Shown here piece by piece: positions 1 to 7,694 of a stretch of 64,000 nt of DNA. Position numbers and translations under genes: made by a program. The stretch lies in the NCBI GenBank assembly GCA_030424865.1, contig JAUHVR010000003.1:124001-188000 (forward strand), read 5' to 3'. Position 1 is the first letter of the stretch. Each line of letters opens with the position of its first letter. The notes under the pieces are model-generated. The model did not search any database. It saw only the letters and a list, made by a program, of their open reading frames with translations, and had not been told where the DNA came from. This stretch comes from Alphaproteobacteria bacterium. Its GTDB lineage: Bacteria > Pseudomonadota > Alphaproteobacteria > Rhodobacterales > Rhodobacteraceae.

Positions 1-99
1 GGCGATGCGCTGCAGGTCCAGATCCTGATGAACACCTACAGGGCCGAGGTCGTCGCTGACCCGGTCTATGACCCGAAAAACGAAAGACTTCTGGGATAG
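1..99 (+). CDS. C-terminal end of a GcvT-domain (aminomethyltransferase-like) protein, partial
   Basis: The window opens inside a reading frame that runs 32 codons to a TAG at 97-99. The tail has the pattern of the GCV_T C-terminal barrel (a valine-rich strand, then a PVYDPKNERL-type end), as found at the C-terminus of dimethylglycine or sarcosine dehydrogenase-like proteins and aminomethyltransferases. The next gene starts 5 nt later and belongs to the same family, so this is probably the last part of a paralogous flavoprotein or folate-binding protein in the same operon. The start lies outside the window. The family call rests on only 32 residues plus context. Confidence 0.55.
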   Translation, partial: GDALQVQILMNTYRAEVVADPVYDPKNERLLG

Positions 100-104
100 C
101 TCCT

Positions 105-2489
105 ATGGCCAATCTTCCCTCACATGCCTCTGTTGTCGTCATTGGCGGCGGCGTTATGGGGTGCTCGACGCTCTATCACCTCGCCAAGTTCGGCGCGGAT
201 GCGGTGCTGCTGGAACGCAACAAGCTGACCTCTGGCACCACCTGGCATTCCGCCGCACAGGTGCGCGCGCTGCGGTCCTCGCAGAACCTGACGCGGATGA
301 TCCAGTATTCGGTTGAGCTGTATAGCCAACTAGAGGCCGAAACCGGCCAATCCGTCGGCTGGATCCAGAAGGGCTCGCTATCGCTGGCCACCAATCCCGA
401 CCGCCTGACGCTGATCCGACGGCAAGAGGCGCTGGCCCATGCCTATGGGATCGAGGCGACCTCGATCACGCCGGATGAGGCGCTGGAGCGCTGGCCGCTG
501 ATGAACATCGATGACGTGATCGGCGCGGTCTGGTCACCCGAGGACGGGCGGGTCTCGCCCTCGGACGTCTGCGCGGCGCTGGTCAAGGGCGCAAAATCGC
601 TGGGCGCGAAGATCTTTGAAGACACGGGCGTGACCGGCATCCTGACGGATGGGGGCCGCATCAAGGGGATCGAGACCACCCAAGGCACCATCATGTGTGA
701 CGCCATCGCGCTGTGCACGGGGCTCTGGTCGCGCGACGTGGGCGCGATGGCGGGGGCCGAGGTGCCCTTGCTGGCCTGCGAACATTTCTACCTGCTGACC
801 AAACCGGTCGAGGGGATCACCGGCAACCTGCCGACGCTTTCCGACCACGACAACTATCTCTACATCCGCGACGACTCTGGCGGTCTGCTGGTCGGCTGTT
901 TCGAACCCATGGGCAAACCCATCGCCCCCGGCGTGCTGGACGAAAGCTTTGCCTTTGGCCTGCTGCCCGAGGATTGGGACCACTTCGAGCCGATGATGAT
1001 GGGCGCGATGAACCGCCTGCCCTCGCTTGAGACCGCCGAAGTCAAGATGCTGCTGAACGGCCCCGAAAGCTTTACGCCCGACGGGTCTTTCATGCTGGGC
1101 GAAACGGCCGAGACCAAGGGGCTGTTCCTGGGCTGCGGCATGAACTCGATGGGCGTCGCGGCGGGCGGGGGTGCAGGCATGAACCTGGCGCACCAGATCG
1201 TGCATGGCCACACCGCCTATGACCTGTCCGAGGCCGATGCCAAACGCTTTGCGCCCGTTTTCAACTCGGTTGATCACCTGATGGCCCGCGCGCCCGAGAT
1301 CCTGGGCACGCACTACGTGATCCCCTACCCCGGGCGGCAGCTGAAAACCGCGCGCGATCTGCGCAAGCTGCCCAACGACACGCCCTATCGCGTCGCTGGC
1401 GCGCAGTTCGGGCAGTTCTATGGCTGGGAACGTCCGCTCTATTTCGACCGCAAGGGCGAGCCGACCCTGACCTTTGGCAAACCCGACTGGTTTGCGCAGG
1501 TCCGGCGCGAGGTCACGGCCGCGCATCGCAAGGCCGCGATCTTTGACGCCTCGCCCTTTGGCAAGATTGAGGTGACAGGCCCAGACGCCGAGGCGTTCCT
1601 GCGCCACGTCTGTGCCGGTCAGATGGGCCGCGCGCCGGGCTCGGTGATCTACACCGCCATGCTGAACGACCGCGGCACCTTTGAAAGCGACCTGACGGCG
1701 CAGCGCATTGCGACAGATCACTATCGCCTGTTCGTCGGCACCACCGCGATCAAGCGCGACCTGACCTGGCTGCGTCGCCATTCCGAGGGGTTCGATGTCC
1801 AGCTGGAGGACTCAACCGAAGCCTATGCCGTCCTGGGCCTGATGGGGCCACAGGCCGCGCGGATCGTCACCGAATGTGGCGCGCCGGAACTCAATGACCT
1901 TGGCTATTTCAAGGTCGGCCCGGCCCATATCGCGGGAAAACACGTTCGCGCCGCGCGCATGTCCTATGTCGGCGAGGCCGGGTGGGAGATCACCTGCAAG
2001 GTCGAGAACGAACCCGCCATTCACGCCGCCCTGCGCGGCGCGGGGGCGACGGACGCGGGGCTTTACGCCCAAACCTCGATGCGGATCGAAAAGGGGTTTT
2101 GCGCGATGGGGCACGAGCTGGATGGCGACGTGACGCCGGTGCAGACAGGGCTGGACTTTGCCACCCGCAAATCGGGCGGCTTCATCGGGGCCGAAGTGCT
2201 GGCAGAGCAGCGCGCCAAGGGCGTGACGTCGCATGTCGTTTCGCTGAAGTTCCTTGACCAAGCGGCGGTTCCGCTGGGGCACGAGCCCATCTATTCGGGC
2301 GGCAAGATCGTCGGACAGACCTCCTCGGCGGGCTATGGCTACCGCATCGGGGCACCCATCGCGCTGGGTCACGCCAAAGGGTTGCAGCACGGCCAGCGCG
2401 TGCAGGTCGACATCGCCCGGCAGATGTTCGAGGCCGAGGTCATCATCGGCCCTATGTTCGACCCGACCGGCGAAAGGATGCGGCCATGA
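105..2489 (+). CDS. FAD-dependent oxidoreductase, dimethylglycine/sarcosine dehydrogenase-like
   Basis: The 794-aa protein has the DMGDH domain order: an N-terminal FAD-binding DAO domain (Rossmann GGGVMG at residues 14-19), a short FAO_M linker near 365-420, and folate-binding GCV_T plus GCV_T C-terminal domains over about 425-790. The TTWHSAA motif near residue 45 holds the histidine that covalently binds flavin in DMGDH and SARDH. Family members oxidise an N-methyl group and pass the one-carbon unit to tetrahydrofolate in the cytoplasm. The exact substrate cannot be read from sequence. It begins 5 nt after the upstream partial gene and its TGA overlaps the next start in ATGA, so the genes are cotranscribed. 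A second paralog lies at 50093-52498. Confidence 0.85.
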   Translation: MANLPSHASVVVIGGGVMGCSTLYHLAKFGADAVLLERNKLTSGTTWHSAAQVRALRSSQNLTRMIQYSVELYSQLEAETGQSVGWIQKGSLSLATNPDRLTLIRRQEALAHAYGIEATSITPDEALERWPLMNIDDVIGAVWSPEDGRVSPSDVCAALVKGAKSLGAKIFEDTGVTGILTDGGRIKGIETTQGTIMCDAIALCTGLWSRDVGAMAGAEVPLLACEHFYLLTKPVEGITGNLPTLSDHDNYLYIRDDSGGLLVGCFEPMGKPIAPGVLDESFAFGLLPEDWDHFEPMMMGAMNRLPSLETAEVKMLLNGPESFTPDGSFMLGETAETKGLFLGCGMNSMGVAAGGGAGMNLAHQIVHGHTAYDLSEADAKRFAPVFNSVDHLMARAPEILGTHYVIPYPGRQLKTARDLRKLPNDTPYRVAGAQFGQFYGWERPLYFDRKGEPTLTFGKPDWFAQVRREVTAAHRKAAIFDASPFGKIEVTGPDAEAFLRHVCAGQMGRAPGSVIYTAMLNDRGTFESDLTAQRIATDHYRLFVGTTAIKRDLTWLRRHSEGFDVQLEDSTEAYAVLGLMGPQAARIVTECGAPELNDLGYFKVGPAHIAGKHVRAARMSYVGEAGWEITCKVENEPAIHAALRGAGATDAGLYAQTSMRIEKGFCAMGHELDGDVTPVQTGLDFATRKSGGFIGAEVLAEQRAKGVTSHVVSLKFLDQAAVPLGHEPIYSGGKIVGQTSSAGYGYRIGAPIALGHAKGLQHGQRVQVDIARQMFEAEVIIGPMFDPTGERMRP

Positions 2490-3226
2490 TCATGGTTTCG
2501 CCCACCGGCGCGCGGCTGACCAAGGGGGATCACCCCATGGTACCGCTGACGATCCCCGAGATCGTCGCAACCACCCGCGCCTGCGCCGCCTCCGGGGCCG
2601 ATGCGCTGCACCTGCACGTCCGCGATGCACAGGGCACGCACAGTCTGGACGTCGCGCTGTACGCCGAGGCATTGGAAGCGCTCGACGCCGCCCTGCCCGG
2701 CTTTCCGGTGCAGATCACGACAGAGTCCGCTGGGCGCTACACCCCAGCCGAGCAACTGGACCTGCTGACGCGCCTTGCGCCGAAATGGGCCTCGATCTCG
2801 GTGCGCGAGGTGACCGCCGATCCCACCCTGGCGCGCGAGGTCTATGCCACCTGCGCCCGCAACGGGACGCGTGTGCAGCACATCGTCTACGACGCCAGAG
2901 ATGCACAAAAGCTGACCGATCTGATCGCCAACGGCACCCTGCCACCCGCGCCAGAGGTGATCCTCGTTCTTGGCAGCTACGCTGAACAACGCCCCGGTCA
3001 GCCGCAAGAGCTGCCCGCCCTTGTCGCCACCCTGCCCGAAGGCGCGCGCTGGATGCTGTGCGCCTTTGGCCACACCGAACACACCTGCCTGCGCGCCGCC
3101 GCGCGCTTGGGCGGTGACCTACGCGTCGGCTTTGAGAATTCGATCACGCGGGCCGACGGCGCGCCCTGGCCCAGTGTCGAAGCCTCGGTCGCAGCCATTT
3201 GCGCCGAATTGGAGCAAGCCGCATGA
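2486..3226 (+). CDS. BKACE family (DUF849) beta-keto acid cleavage enzyme
   Basis: The 246-aa protein has the DUF849/BKACE pattern: an N-terminal SPTGAR segment, the zinc-binding HLHVRD motif with His42 and His44, and a late VGFEN motif supplying the third metal ligand. BKACE enzymes are TIM barrels that split a beta-keto acid with acetyl-CoA into acetoacetate and a new CoA ester; known substrates include 3-keto-5-aminohexanoate and 3-dehydrocarnitine. At 246 aa it is somewhat shorter than the common 270-310 aa. The ATG overlaps the stop of the flavoprotein gene. That linkage suggests a methylated or amino beta-keto acid, but the substrate is inference. Confidence 0.8.
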   Translation: MIMVSPTGARLTKGDHPMVPLTIPEIVATTRACAASGADALHLHVRDAQGTHSLDVALYAEALEALDAALPGFPVQITTESAGRYTPAEQLDLLTRLAPKWASISVREVTADPTLAREVYATCARNGTRVQHIVYDARDAQKLTDLIANGTLPPAPEVILVLGSYAEQRPGQPQELPALVATLPEGARWMLCAFGHTEHTCLRAAARLGGDLRVGFENSITRADGAPWPSVEASVAAICAELEQAA

Positions 3227-3268
3227 CCTGTCAAAACCCCGTTGCCCCGACCTGAGGAGACAGCACCC

Positions 3269-4591
3269 ATGTCCCACGTCTTTCCGCGCCACACCAAATC
3301 CACCCCGCCGCGCGCCGTGCGCGGCGAGGGCTGTTACCTCTATGACGAGACCGGCAAAGCCTATCTCGACGGCTCTGGCGGGGCGGCCGTGTCCTGCCTT
3401 GGCCACGGCGATCCCGACATCATCGCCGCCGTCCAGGAACAGGCCCAAACGCTGGCCTTTGCCCATACCGGGTTCTTCACCTCGGACCCCGCCGAGGCCT
3501 TGGCCGACCTGCTGATCGAACACGCCCCCGGCGATCTGGATCGCGTCTATCTGGTCTCGGGCGGGTCCGAGGCGACCGAGGCCGCCGTCAAGCTGGCCCG
3601 CCAGTACTTTGTCGAGATCGGTCAGCCGGAACGCCGCCACCTGATCGCGCGACGGCAAAGCTATCACGGCAACACTCTGGGCGCGCTCGCGGCAGGCGGC
3701 AACGCCTGGCGGCGCGCGCAGTTTGCGCCGCTGCTGATCGATGTCAGCCACATCGCGCCCTGCTACGAATACGGCGACCGCCGCGCCGACGAAAGCGCCT
3801 TTGACTACGGGCAGCGGGCCGCCCAAGAGCTGGAGGACGAGATTCTGCGCCTTGGCCCCGAGACCGTCATGGCCTTCATGGCCGAGCCGGTTGTGGGCGC
3901 CACCATGGGGGCGGTTCCCGGCGTCGAAGGCTATTTCCGCCGCATCCGCGAGATCTGTGACAAATACGGCGTGCTGCTGATCCTGGACGAAGTCATGTGC
4001 GGCATGGGGCGCACCGGGGATCTGTTTGCCTGTGACGCCGATGGCATTGCGCCGGACATCCTGTGCATCGCCAAAGGTCTTGGCGCCGGCTATCAGCCGA
4101 TTGGCGCGATGCTCTGCACCCGTCAGATCTATGCAGCCATCGAGGACGGTTCGGGCTTTTTCCAACATGGGCACACCTATATCGGCCACCCGGTGGCCGC
4201 CGCCGCTGCGAAAGCCGTGGTCACCAAGCTGACAACACAGGGCCTTGTCGATCGGGCGGCGCAGATGGGTGACCAGCTCAAATCGGCGCTGGAGGACCGG
4301 TTCGGCCAGCATCCTCATGTGGGCGACATCCGCGGGCGCGGCATGTTCCTGGGGCTCGAATTCGTCGAGGACCGCGACCACAAACGCCCCTTCGCCGCCG
4401 AGCACAGGATCGCGCCAAGGCTCAAGGCCGCCGCCTTCGAGGCCGGGCTGATCTGCTATCCGATGCCCGGCACGCGGGACGGCAAATCGGGAGACCATGT
4501 GCTGCTGGCGCCGCCGTTCATCCTGCAGGACGCGCAGGTGACCGAATTGGTCGACAAACTCGGCACGGCTGTCGGAAAGGTGATCCCATAG
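3269..4591 (+). CDS. Class III pyridoxal-phosphate aminotransferase
   Basis: The 440-aa protein is a fold-type I, class III aminotransferase. The N-terminal GSGGAAVSCLGHG, the ILDEVMCGMGRTG motif with the PLP-ring aspartate, and the CIAKGLGAGYQP motif with the Schiff-base lysine are all present. Such enzymes move amino groups between omega- or beta-amino acids and a keto acid. I place the start at ATG 3269, preceded by GAGGAG at 3254-3259; an in-frame TTG at 3242 would give nine extra residues. It follows the BKACE gene by 42 nt. Together they could handle the amino product of beta-keto acid cleavage, which is inference. Confidence 0.85.
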   Translation: MSHVFPRHTKSTPPRAVRGEGCYLYDETGKAYLDGSGGAAVSCLGHGDPDIIAAVQEQAQTLAFAHTGFFTSDPAEALADLLIEHAPGDLDRVYLVSGGSEATEAAVKLARQYFVEIGQPERRHLIARRQSYHGNTLGALAAGGNAWRRAQFAPLLIDVSHIAPCYEYGDRRADESAFDYGQRAAQELEDEILRLGPETVMAFMAEPVVGATMGAVPGVEGYFRRIREICDKYGVLLILDEVMCGMGRTGDLFACDADGIAPDILCIAKGLGAGYQPIGAMLCTRQIYAAIEDGSGFFQHGHTYIGHPVAAAAAKAVVTKLTTQGLVDRAAQMGDQLKSALEDRFGQHPHVGDIRGRGMFLGLEFVEDRDHKRPFAAEHRIAPRLKAAAFEAGLICYPMPGTRDGKSGDHVLLAPPFILQDAQVTELVDKLGTAVGKVIP

Positions 4592-4675
4592 GGACATTTC
4601 GCCACCCTTGTCGGTGTGGCGCAGGGCGCGAATTGCGGTCATGATCCAAACCGTTGGAACGGAAGGATGCCCAGA

Positions 4676-5188
4676 ATGATCGCCTACACCACCGCGCCCG
4701 GACGCGGCGACACCGACCTTTTGCTGCACCGCGTGGCGCAAAAGCTGATGCAGCGCGGGTTCACACCCGTTGGCACGGTGCAGATCAACACCGACAAGGA
4801 CAACGGCGGTCTGTGTGACATGGACGTGCTGCTGCTTCCCGATGGCCAGACGATCCGCATCTCTCAGGATCTGGGCCCGCATGCCAGAGGCTGTCGCCTG
4901 GATCCCGACGCGCTTGAGACCGCCGTGGGCTTTGTCGAACAACGGCTGAGCCAAAGCGCCGATTGCCTGATCGTCAACAAGTTCGGCAAGTCCGAGGCCG
5001 AGGGCCGCGGATTTCGACGTGCCATCGGCGAGGCGATGGCGCAGGGCATTCCCGTCCTGGTGGGTCTGAACCGTTTAAACACCGAGGCCTTCATGGCCTT
5101 CACCGAAGGTCTGGCCGAAGAGGTCGCCCCAATCGAGGATGACCTGATGACCTGGTTCCTGCACCAACTCACTGACGCGACGACCTGA
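4676..5188 (+). CDS. DUF2478 protein (nucleotide-binding-like, function unknown)
   Basis: The 170-aa protein matches DUF2478: an opening MIAYTTAPGRGDTDLLL segment in the place of a P-loop, then LIVNKFGKSEAEGRG and a GIPVLVGL segment. Homologs are often discussed near molybdenum transport and as NTPase-like proteins, but no reaction is established. The start is ATG 4676 with GGAAGG at 4661-4666, nine bases upstream; an ATG at 4667 sits too close to that site, and a GTG at 4616 is less likely. It is 84 nt after the aminotransferase on the same strand. Its role in the pathway is unclear. Confidence 0.65.
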   Translation: MIAYTTAPGRGDTDLLLHRVAQKLMQRGFTPVGTVQINTDKDNGGLCDMDVLLLPDGQTIRISQDLGPHARGCRLDPDALETAVGFVEQRLSQSADCLIVNKFGKSEAEGRGFRRAIGEAMAQGIPVLVGLNRLNTEAFMAFTEGLAEEVAPIEDDLMTWFLHQLTDATT

Positions 5189-6090
5189 TCCGACCGGGTA
5201 AGGACGGCGATCTCCGATTTGGTGACACTCCGGTCGGGGTCTGCCGGGCCGTCCGGAAATGCCCTGTCACCCTCCAATTCGCTGGCCGGTTTCACACTTG
5301 TCATGGCGGGCTCCAATAGCGGCGCCCCAGCACAGGCGCGCAGGTTCGACAGGTCTGATCCCGGATCGAAGTCGGTGAACCACCTGCGCTAATCGAGCGG
5401 GTTCCCCCCCGCAGGACCTTGCCAACGTTCAACGCGCGACCGGCCCCTGATAAAGCCCCCGCTGTTCGGGGACAGCGCGGATCAGGGTCATGCCAAGGCT
5501 CCCTTGCCGGGACTTTTGACCCCGAAACGCAGTTTGGCGCGCTTCGCAACTGGTCTGGCGCGCGTTGCGATTGAACGACATGTTGGCACACCGATATCTC
5601 TCGGGAACACTGAAAGGACTGGCTTATGGTGCAAACCAACGTCGCCCGCACATCCGCAGGCTTTGGCACATCCGCCGCACGGCCAGTTCTGTCGCGGGGC
5701 TGGAAGGTCACCGGAGGCACCGAACGTTTCGGCGAAAACAAGGTGCTGTCCAGCGGCGTTTCTGGACCGGCACCGATCGGGCGCGCCGTCCCGCGAGGCC
5801 GCACGGCCTTGCAGCATCTGGCCTCAAAGCGCGGCTTTGGCGCGGGAATGCTGTTCTTGCCACGTCATGCGCGACCTCGGCCCCTACACGCCCGCGCTGA
5901 TCGCCCTACTTTCACCAAGAACGCCGGCAGGTCATGGGCCTGTGTTGTCGATCAAACAATGCGGAAATCCCAGACACGCGCCGGGTTTGGCGCTGATCAT
6001 TACCGGGCTGCTGGCCAAAGTCATCATCTCCCCAATCTGCCGTGGTGGCATGTCACCCGCCATCGCAGCGTCTGAAAGGAATTTGCACAC
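5189..6090. other. ~900-nt stretch without a supportable gene
   Basis: No reading frame here looks like a protein family I recognise. Three overlapping plus-strand frames (5504-6094, 5565-5900, 5626-6075) are rich in Arg, Pro and Ala, as shadow frames are. The frame starting at ATG 5626 (149 aa) is the best candidate because GAAAGGA lies about ten bases upstream of its ATG, but its residue content argues against it. A short CCCCG/CGGGG hairpin lies at 5457-5471. The stretch may be a decayed gene or a long leader for the transferase gene at 6091. Confidence 0.4.
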
Positions 6091-6786
6091 ATGATCGATC
6101 ACCCCATCACCCAACGCTGGCCCGCCAAGGACCCTTCGGTCATCCAGCTCTATTCCCTGCCAACACCCAACGGCATCAAGGTGTCGGCCATGCTGGAAGA
6201 ATGCGGCCTGCCCTACGAGCCGCATCTGGTCAATATCATGCAAGGTGACCAGATGAGCGAAGGCTTCACCGCCCTGAACCCCAACCAGAAGATCCCGGCG
6301 ATCATCGACCCCGATGGCCCGAACGGCGCGCCCACGGCGCTTTGGGAATCCGGTGCGATCCTGCTCTACCTGGCGGAAAAGACCGGCCAGTTCCTGTCCG
6401 AAGACCCGGCCGAGCGGCTTGAAACACTGCAATGGCTGATGTGGCAGATGGGCGGGGTTGGCCCAATGATGGGACAATTCGCCTTTTTCAACAGCTTCGG
6501 CGGCAAGGACTGGGAAGACAAGCGCCCGCTTGACCGCTACCGGACCGAAACAGCGCGCCTTTTGAAGGTGTTGGACAATCGCCTGGACGGTCGCGATTTC
6601 CTGATGGGCGATCACTACACCATCGCCGACATCGCAATCTGGCCCTGGGTGACGTCAATGGAGCGATACCACAAGGCATATGGCGTGCTGGGGGTGACGG
6701 ACTCGAAGAACCTGCTTGGCTGGCTGGAGCGAACTGCCGAGCGCCCCGCGAGCCAACGCGCAACGAACATTCCGGCGATTTCGTAA
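6091..6786 (+). CDS. Glutathione S-transferase family protein, YfcG/YghU (Nu-class) type
   Basis: The 231-aa protein has an N-terminal thioredoxin-fold GST domain (IQLYSLPTPNGIKVSAMLEE, then NPNQKIPAIIDPDGPN and the glutathione-binding LWESGAILLYLAEK) and a C-terminal helical domain with the DHYTIADIAIWPW N-capping segment. The TPNG motif near the start is typical of YfcG/YghU-like Nu-class enzymes, which act as glutathione-dependent disulfide reductases or peroxidases in the cytosol. A GAAAGGA ribosome site lies 10 nt before the ATG. The gene is monocistronic and runs convergently into the GntR gene, with a strong palindrome between them. Confidence 0.85.
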   Translation: MIDHPITQRWPAKDPSVIQLYSLPTPNGIKVSAMLEECGLPYEPHLVNIMQGDQMSEGFTALNPNQKIPAIIDPDGPNGAPTALWESGAILLYLAEKTGQFLSEDPAERLETLQWLMWQMGGVGPMMGQFAFFNSFGGKDWEDKRPLDRYRTETARLLKVLDNRLDGRDFLMGDHYTIADIAIWPWVTSMERYHKAYGVLGVTDSKNLLGWLERTAERPASQRATNIPAIS

Positions 6787-6873
6787 ACCTGCGCCTGTCG
6801 ATGTGACCCGGTCCGTTGGGCCCCAGCGCCCCCCGGCCTAGCGTCAGTTCACTGTTCCCCCGGACACGTTGCA

Positions 6874-6895
6874 CCGCCGCAGTCGACTGCGGCGG
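6874..6895. terminator. Perfect 22-bp GC-rich palindrome between convergent genes
   Basis: The arms CCGCCGCAGTC and GACTGCGGCGG form a perfect inverted repeat. It lies between the stop of the glutathione transferase gene (6786) and the stop of the GntR gene (6907). On the minus strand an AAAACC/GGTTTT stretch flanks it rather than a clean T-run. A bidirectional transcription terminator is the simplest reading. Confidence 0.55.
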
Positions 6896-6906
6896 GGCAA
6901 AACCTC

Positions 6907-7608
6907 TTAGTCTTCAGCCTCGTCCTCAAACCAGTCGTGATTTTCGCGTTGCAGCTGTTCAAGCACCGTAAGGATATCCGACAGATGCGCGCGGACAGCC
7001 TGCGCGGTTCGGTCCTCGTCCCGCGATTTCAAGGCCGCCAGGATCGCCGTATGCCCGTCCAGCGCCGCTTGCGAGGCAAAAGACAATGACATGAACCGCA
7101 CCCGGTCCGTATGCGCCTTTTTCTCCTGAATGGTTGCCCAGGCGAAACCAAAGCCCGCACGCGCGCAGATTTCGTGGTGAAACCGATTGTCGAGCTGGTG
7201 GAACAGGCGGTTGTCGCCAGCATCCAAAGCCTTGCGTTGCTGTTCGATCAGGTCGGCGAGCGCGACGAAATCCGTCTCGGTCAAGGTTGTGCAGGCCCGC
7301 CGCGCCGTTTCGATCTCGATGGCAGTGCGCAGGAACCGCGCCTCCATCACGTCGCGAGACGATATGTGACTGACCACGGTGGCCTTTTGCGGACGGATGA
7401 TCAGGAAGCCCAGCAGCGACAAGCGGTAAAAGGCATCCCGAACAACCTGGCGCGAGACCCCCAACCGCTTGGACATCTCGGCTTCGGAAATCTTGGCGCC
7501 CGGAGGCAACTCCAGCGACAGTACCAGCTGATAGAGCCGTTCAAAGACTTGATCCGCCAATGAGACCCGCGCGAGTGGTTCCAGCTGGGTTGAAGGTGTT
7601 TCGTTCAC
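6907..7608 (-). CDS. GntR family (FadR/FCD) regulator of hexuronate genes
   Basis: The 233-aa protein has an N-terminal winged helix (SEAEMSKRLGVSRQVVRDAFYRL) and a C-terminal all-helical FCD ligand domain with histidines spaced for metal (LDNRFHHEICARAG, then DGHTAIL). It is divergent from uxaC-uxuB-uxaA and shares an 86-nt intergenic region with it, so it probably represses those genes and responds to a uronate or a later intermediate, like ExuR and UxuR. I chose GTG 7608, with GGGG just upstream; TTG 7620 is an alternative that adds four residues. The effector is inferred. Confidence 0.8.
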   Translation of the reverse strand: MNETPSTQLEPLARVSLADQVFERLYQLVLSLELPPGAKISEAEMSKRLGVSRQVVRDAFYRLSLLGFLIIRPQKATVVSHISSRDVMEARFLRTAIEIETARRACTTLTETDFVALADLIEQQRKALDAGDNRLFHQLDNRFHHEICARAGFGFAWATIQEKKAHTDRVRFMSLSFASQAALDGHTAILAALKSRDEDRTAQAVRAHLSDILTVLEQLQRENHDWFEDEAED

Positions 7609-7619
7609 GTGGCGCCCCA

Positions 7620-7640
7620 AACTAGCATATTAGTTGACTA
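7620..7640. promoter_or_regulatory. Overlapping TAGT/ACTA inverted repeats, possible GntR operator
   Basis: AACTA (7620-7624) and TAGTT (7631-7635) form an inverted repeat with a 6-nt spacer, and TAGTTGACTA (7631-7640) is a second hyphenated palindrome. Both lie directly upstream of the GntR start, where autorepression would act. The site is proposed from symmetry alone. Confidence 0.35.
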
Positions 7641-7648
7641 GACGATCA

Positions 7649-7670
7649 TTTTTGTACATAGCTACAAAAA
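7649..7670. promoter_or_regulatory. Inverted repeat TTTTTGTA-N6-TACAAAAA upstream of uxaC, candidate operator
   Basis: Perfect 8-bp arms at 7649-7656 and 7663-7670 flank the spacer CATAGC. The site sits 24 nt before the uxaC ATG in the divergent region shared with the GntR gene. Placement and symmetry fit a GntR/FCD operator, and the AT-rich arms may overlap the uxaC promoter. Confidence 0.45.
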
Positions 7671-7694
7671 AAGCACACGTAAAGGTCTACCCCC

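Noticed and set aside
3119-4954. 611-aa minus-strand open frame
   Set aside because: It is antisense to the aminotransferase and DUF2478 genes and has no recognisable domain.
5626-6075. 149-aa plus-strand frame with GAAAGGA before its ATG
   Set aside because: Residue content is Arg/Pro/His-rich and no family is visible; not strong enough to call a gene, though kept as an open question.
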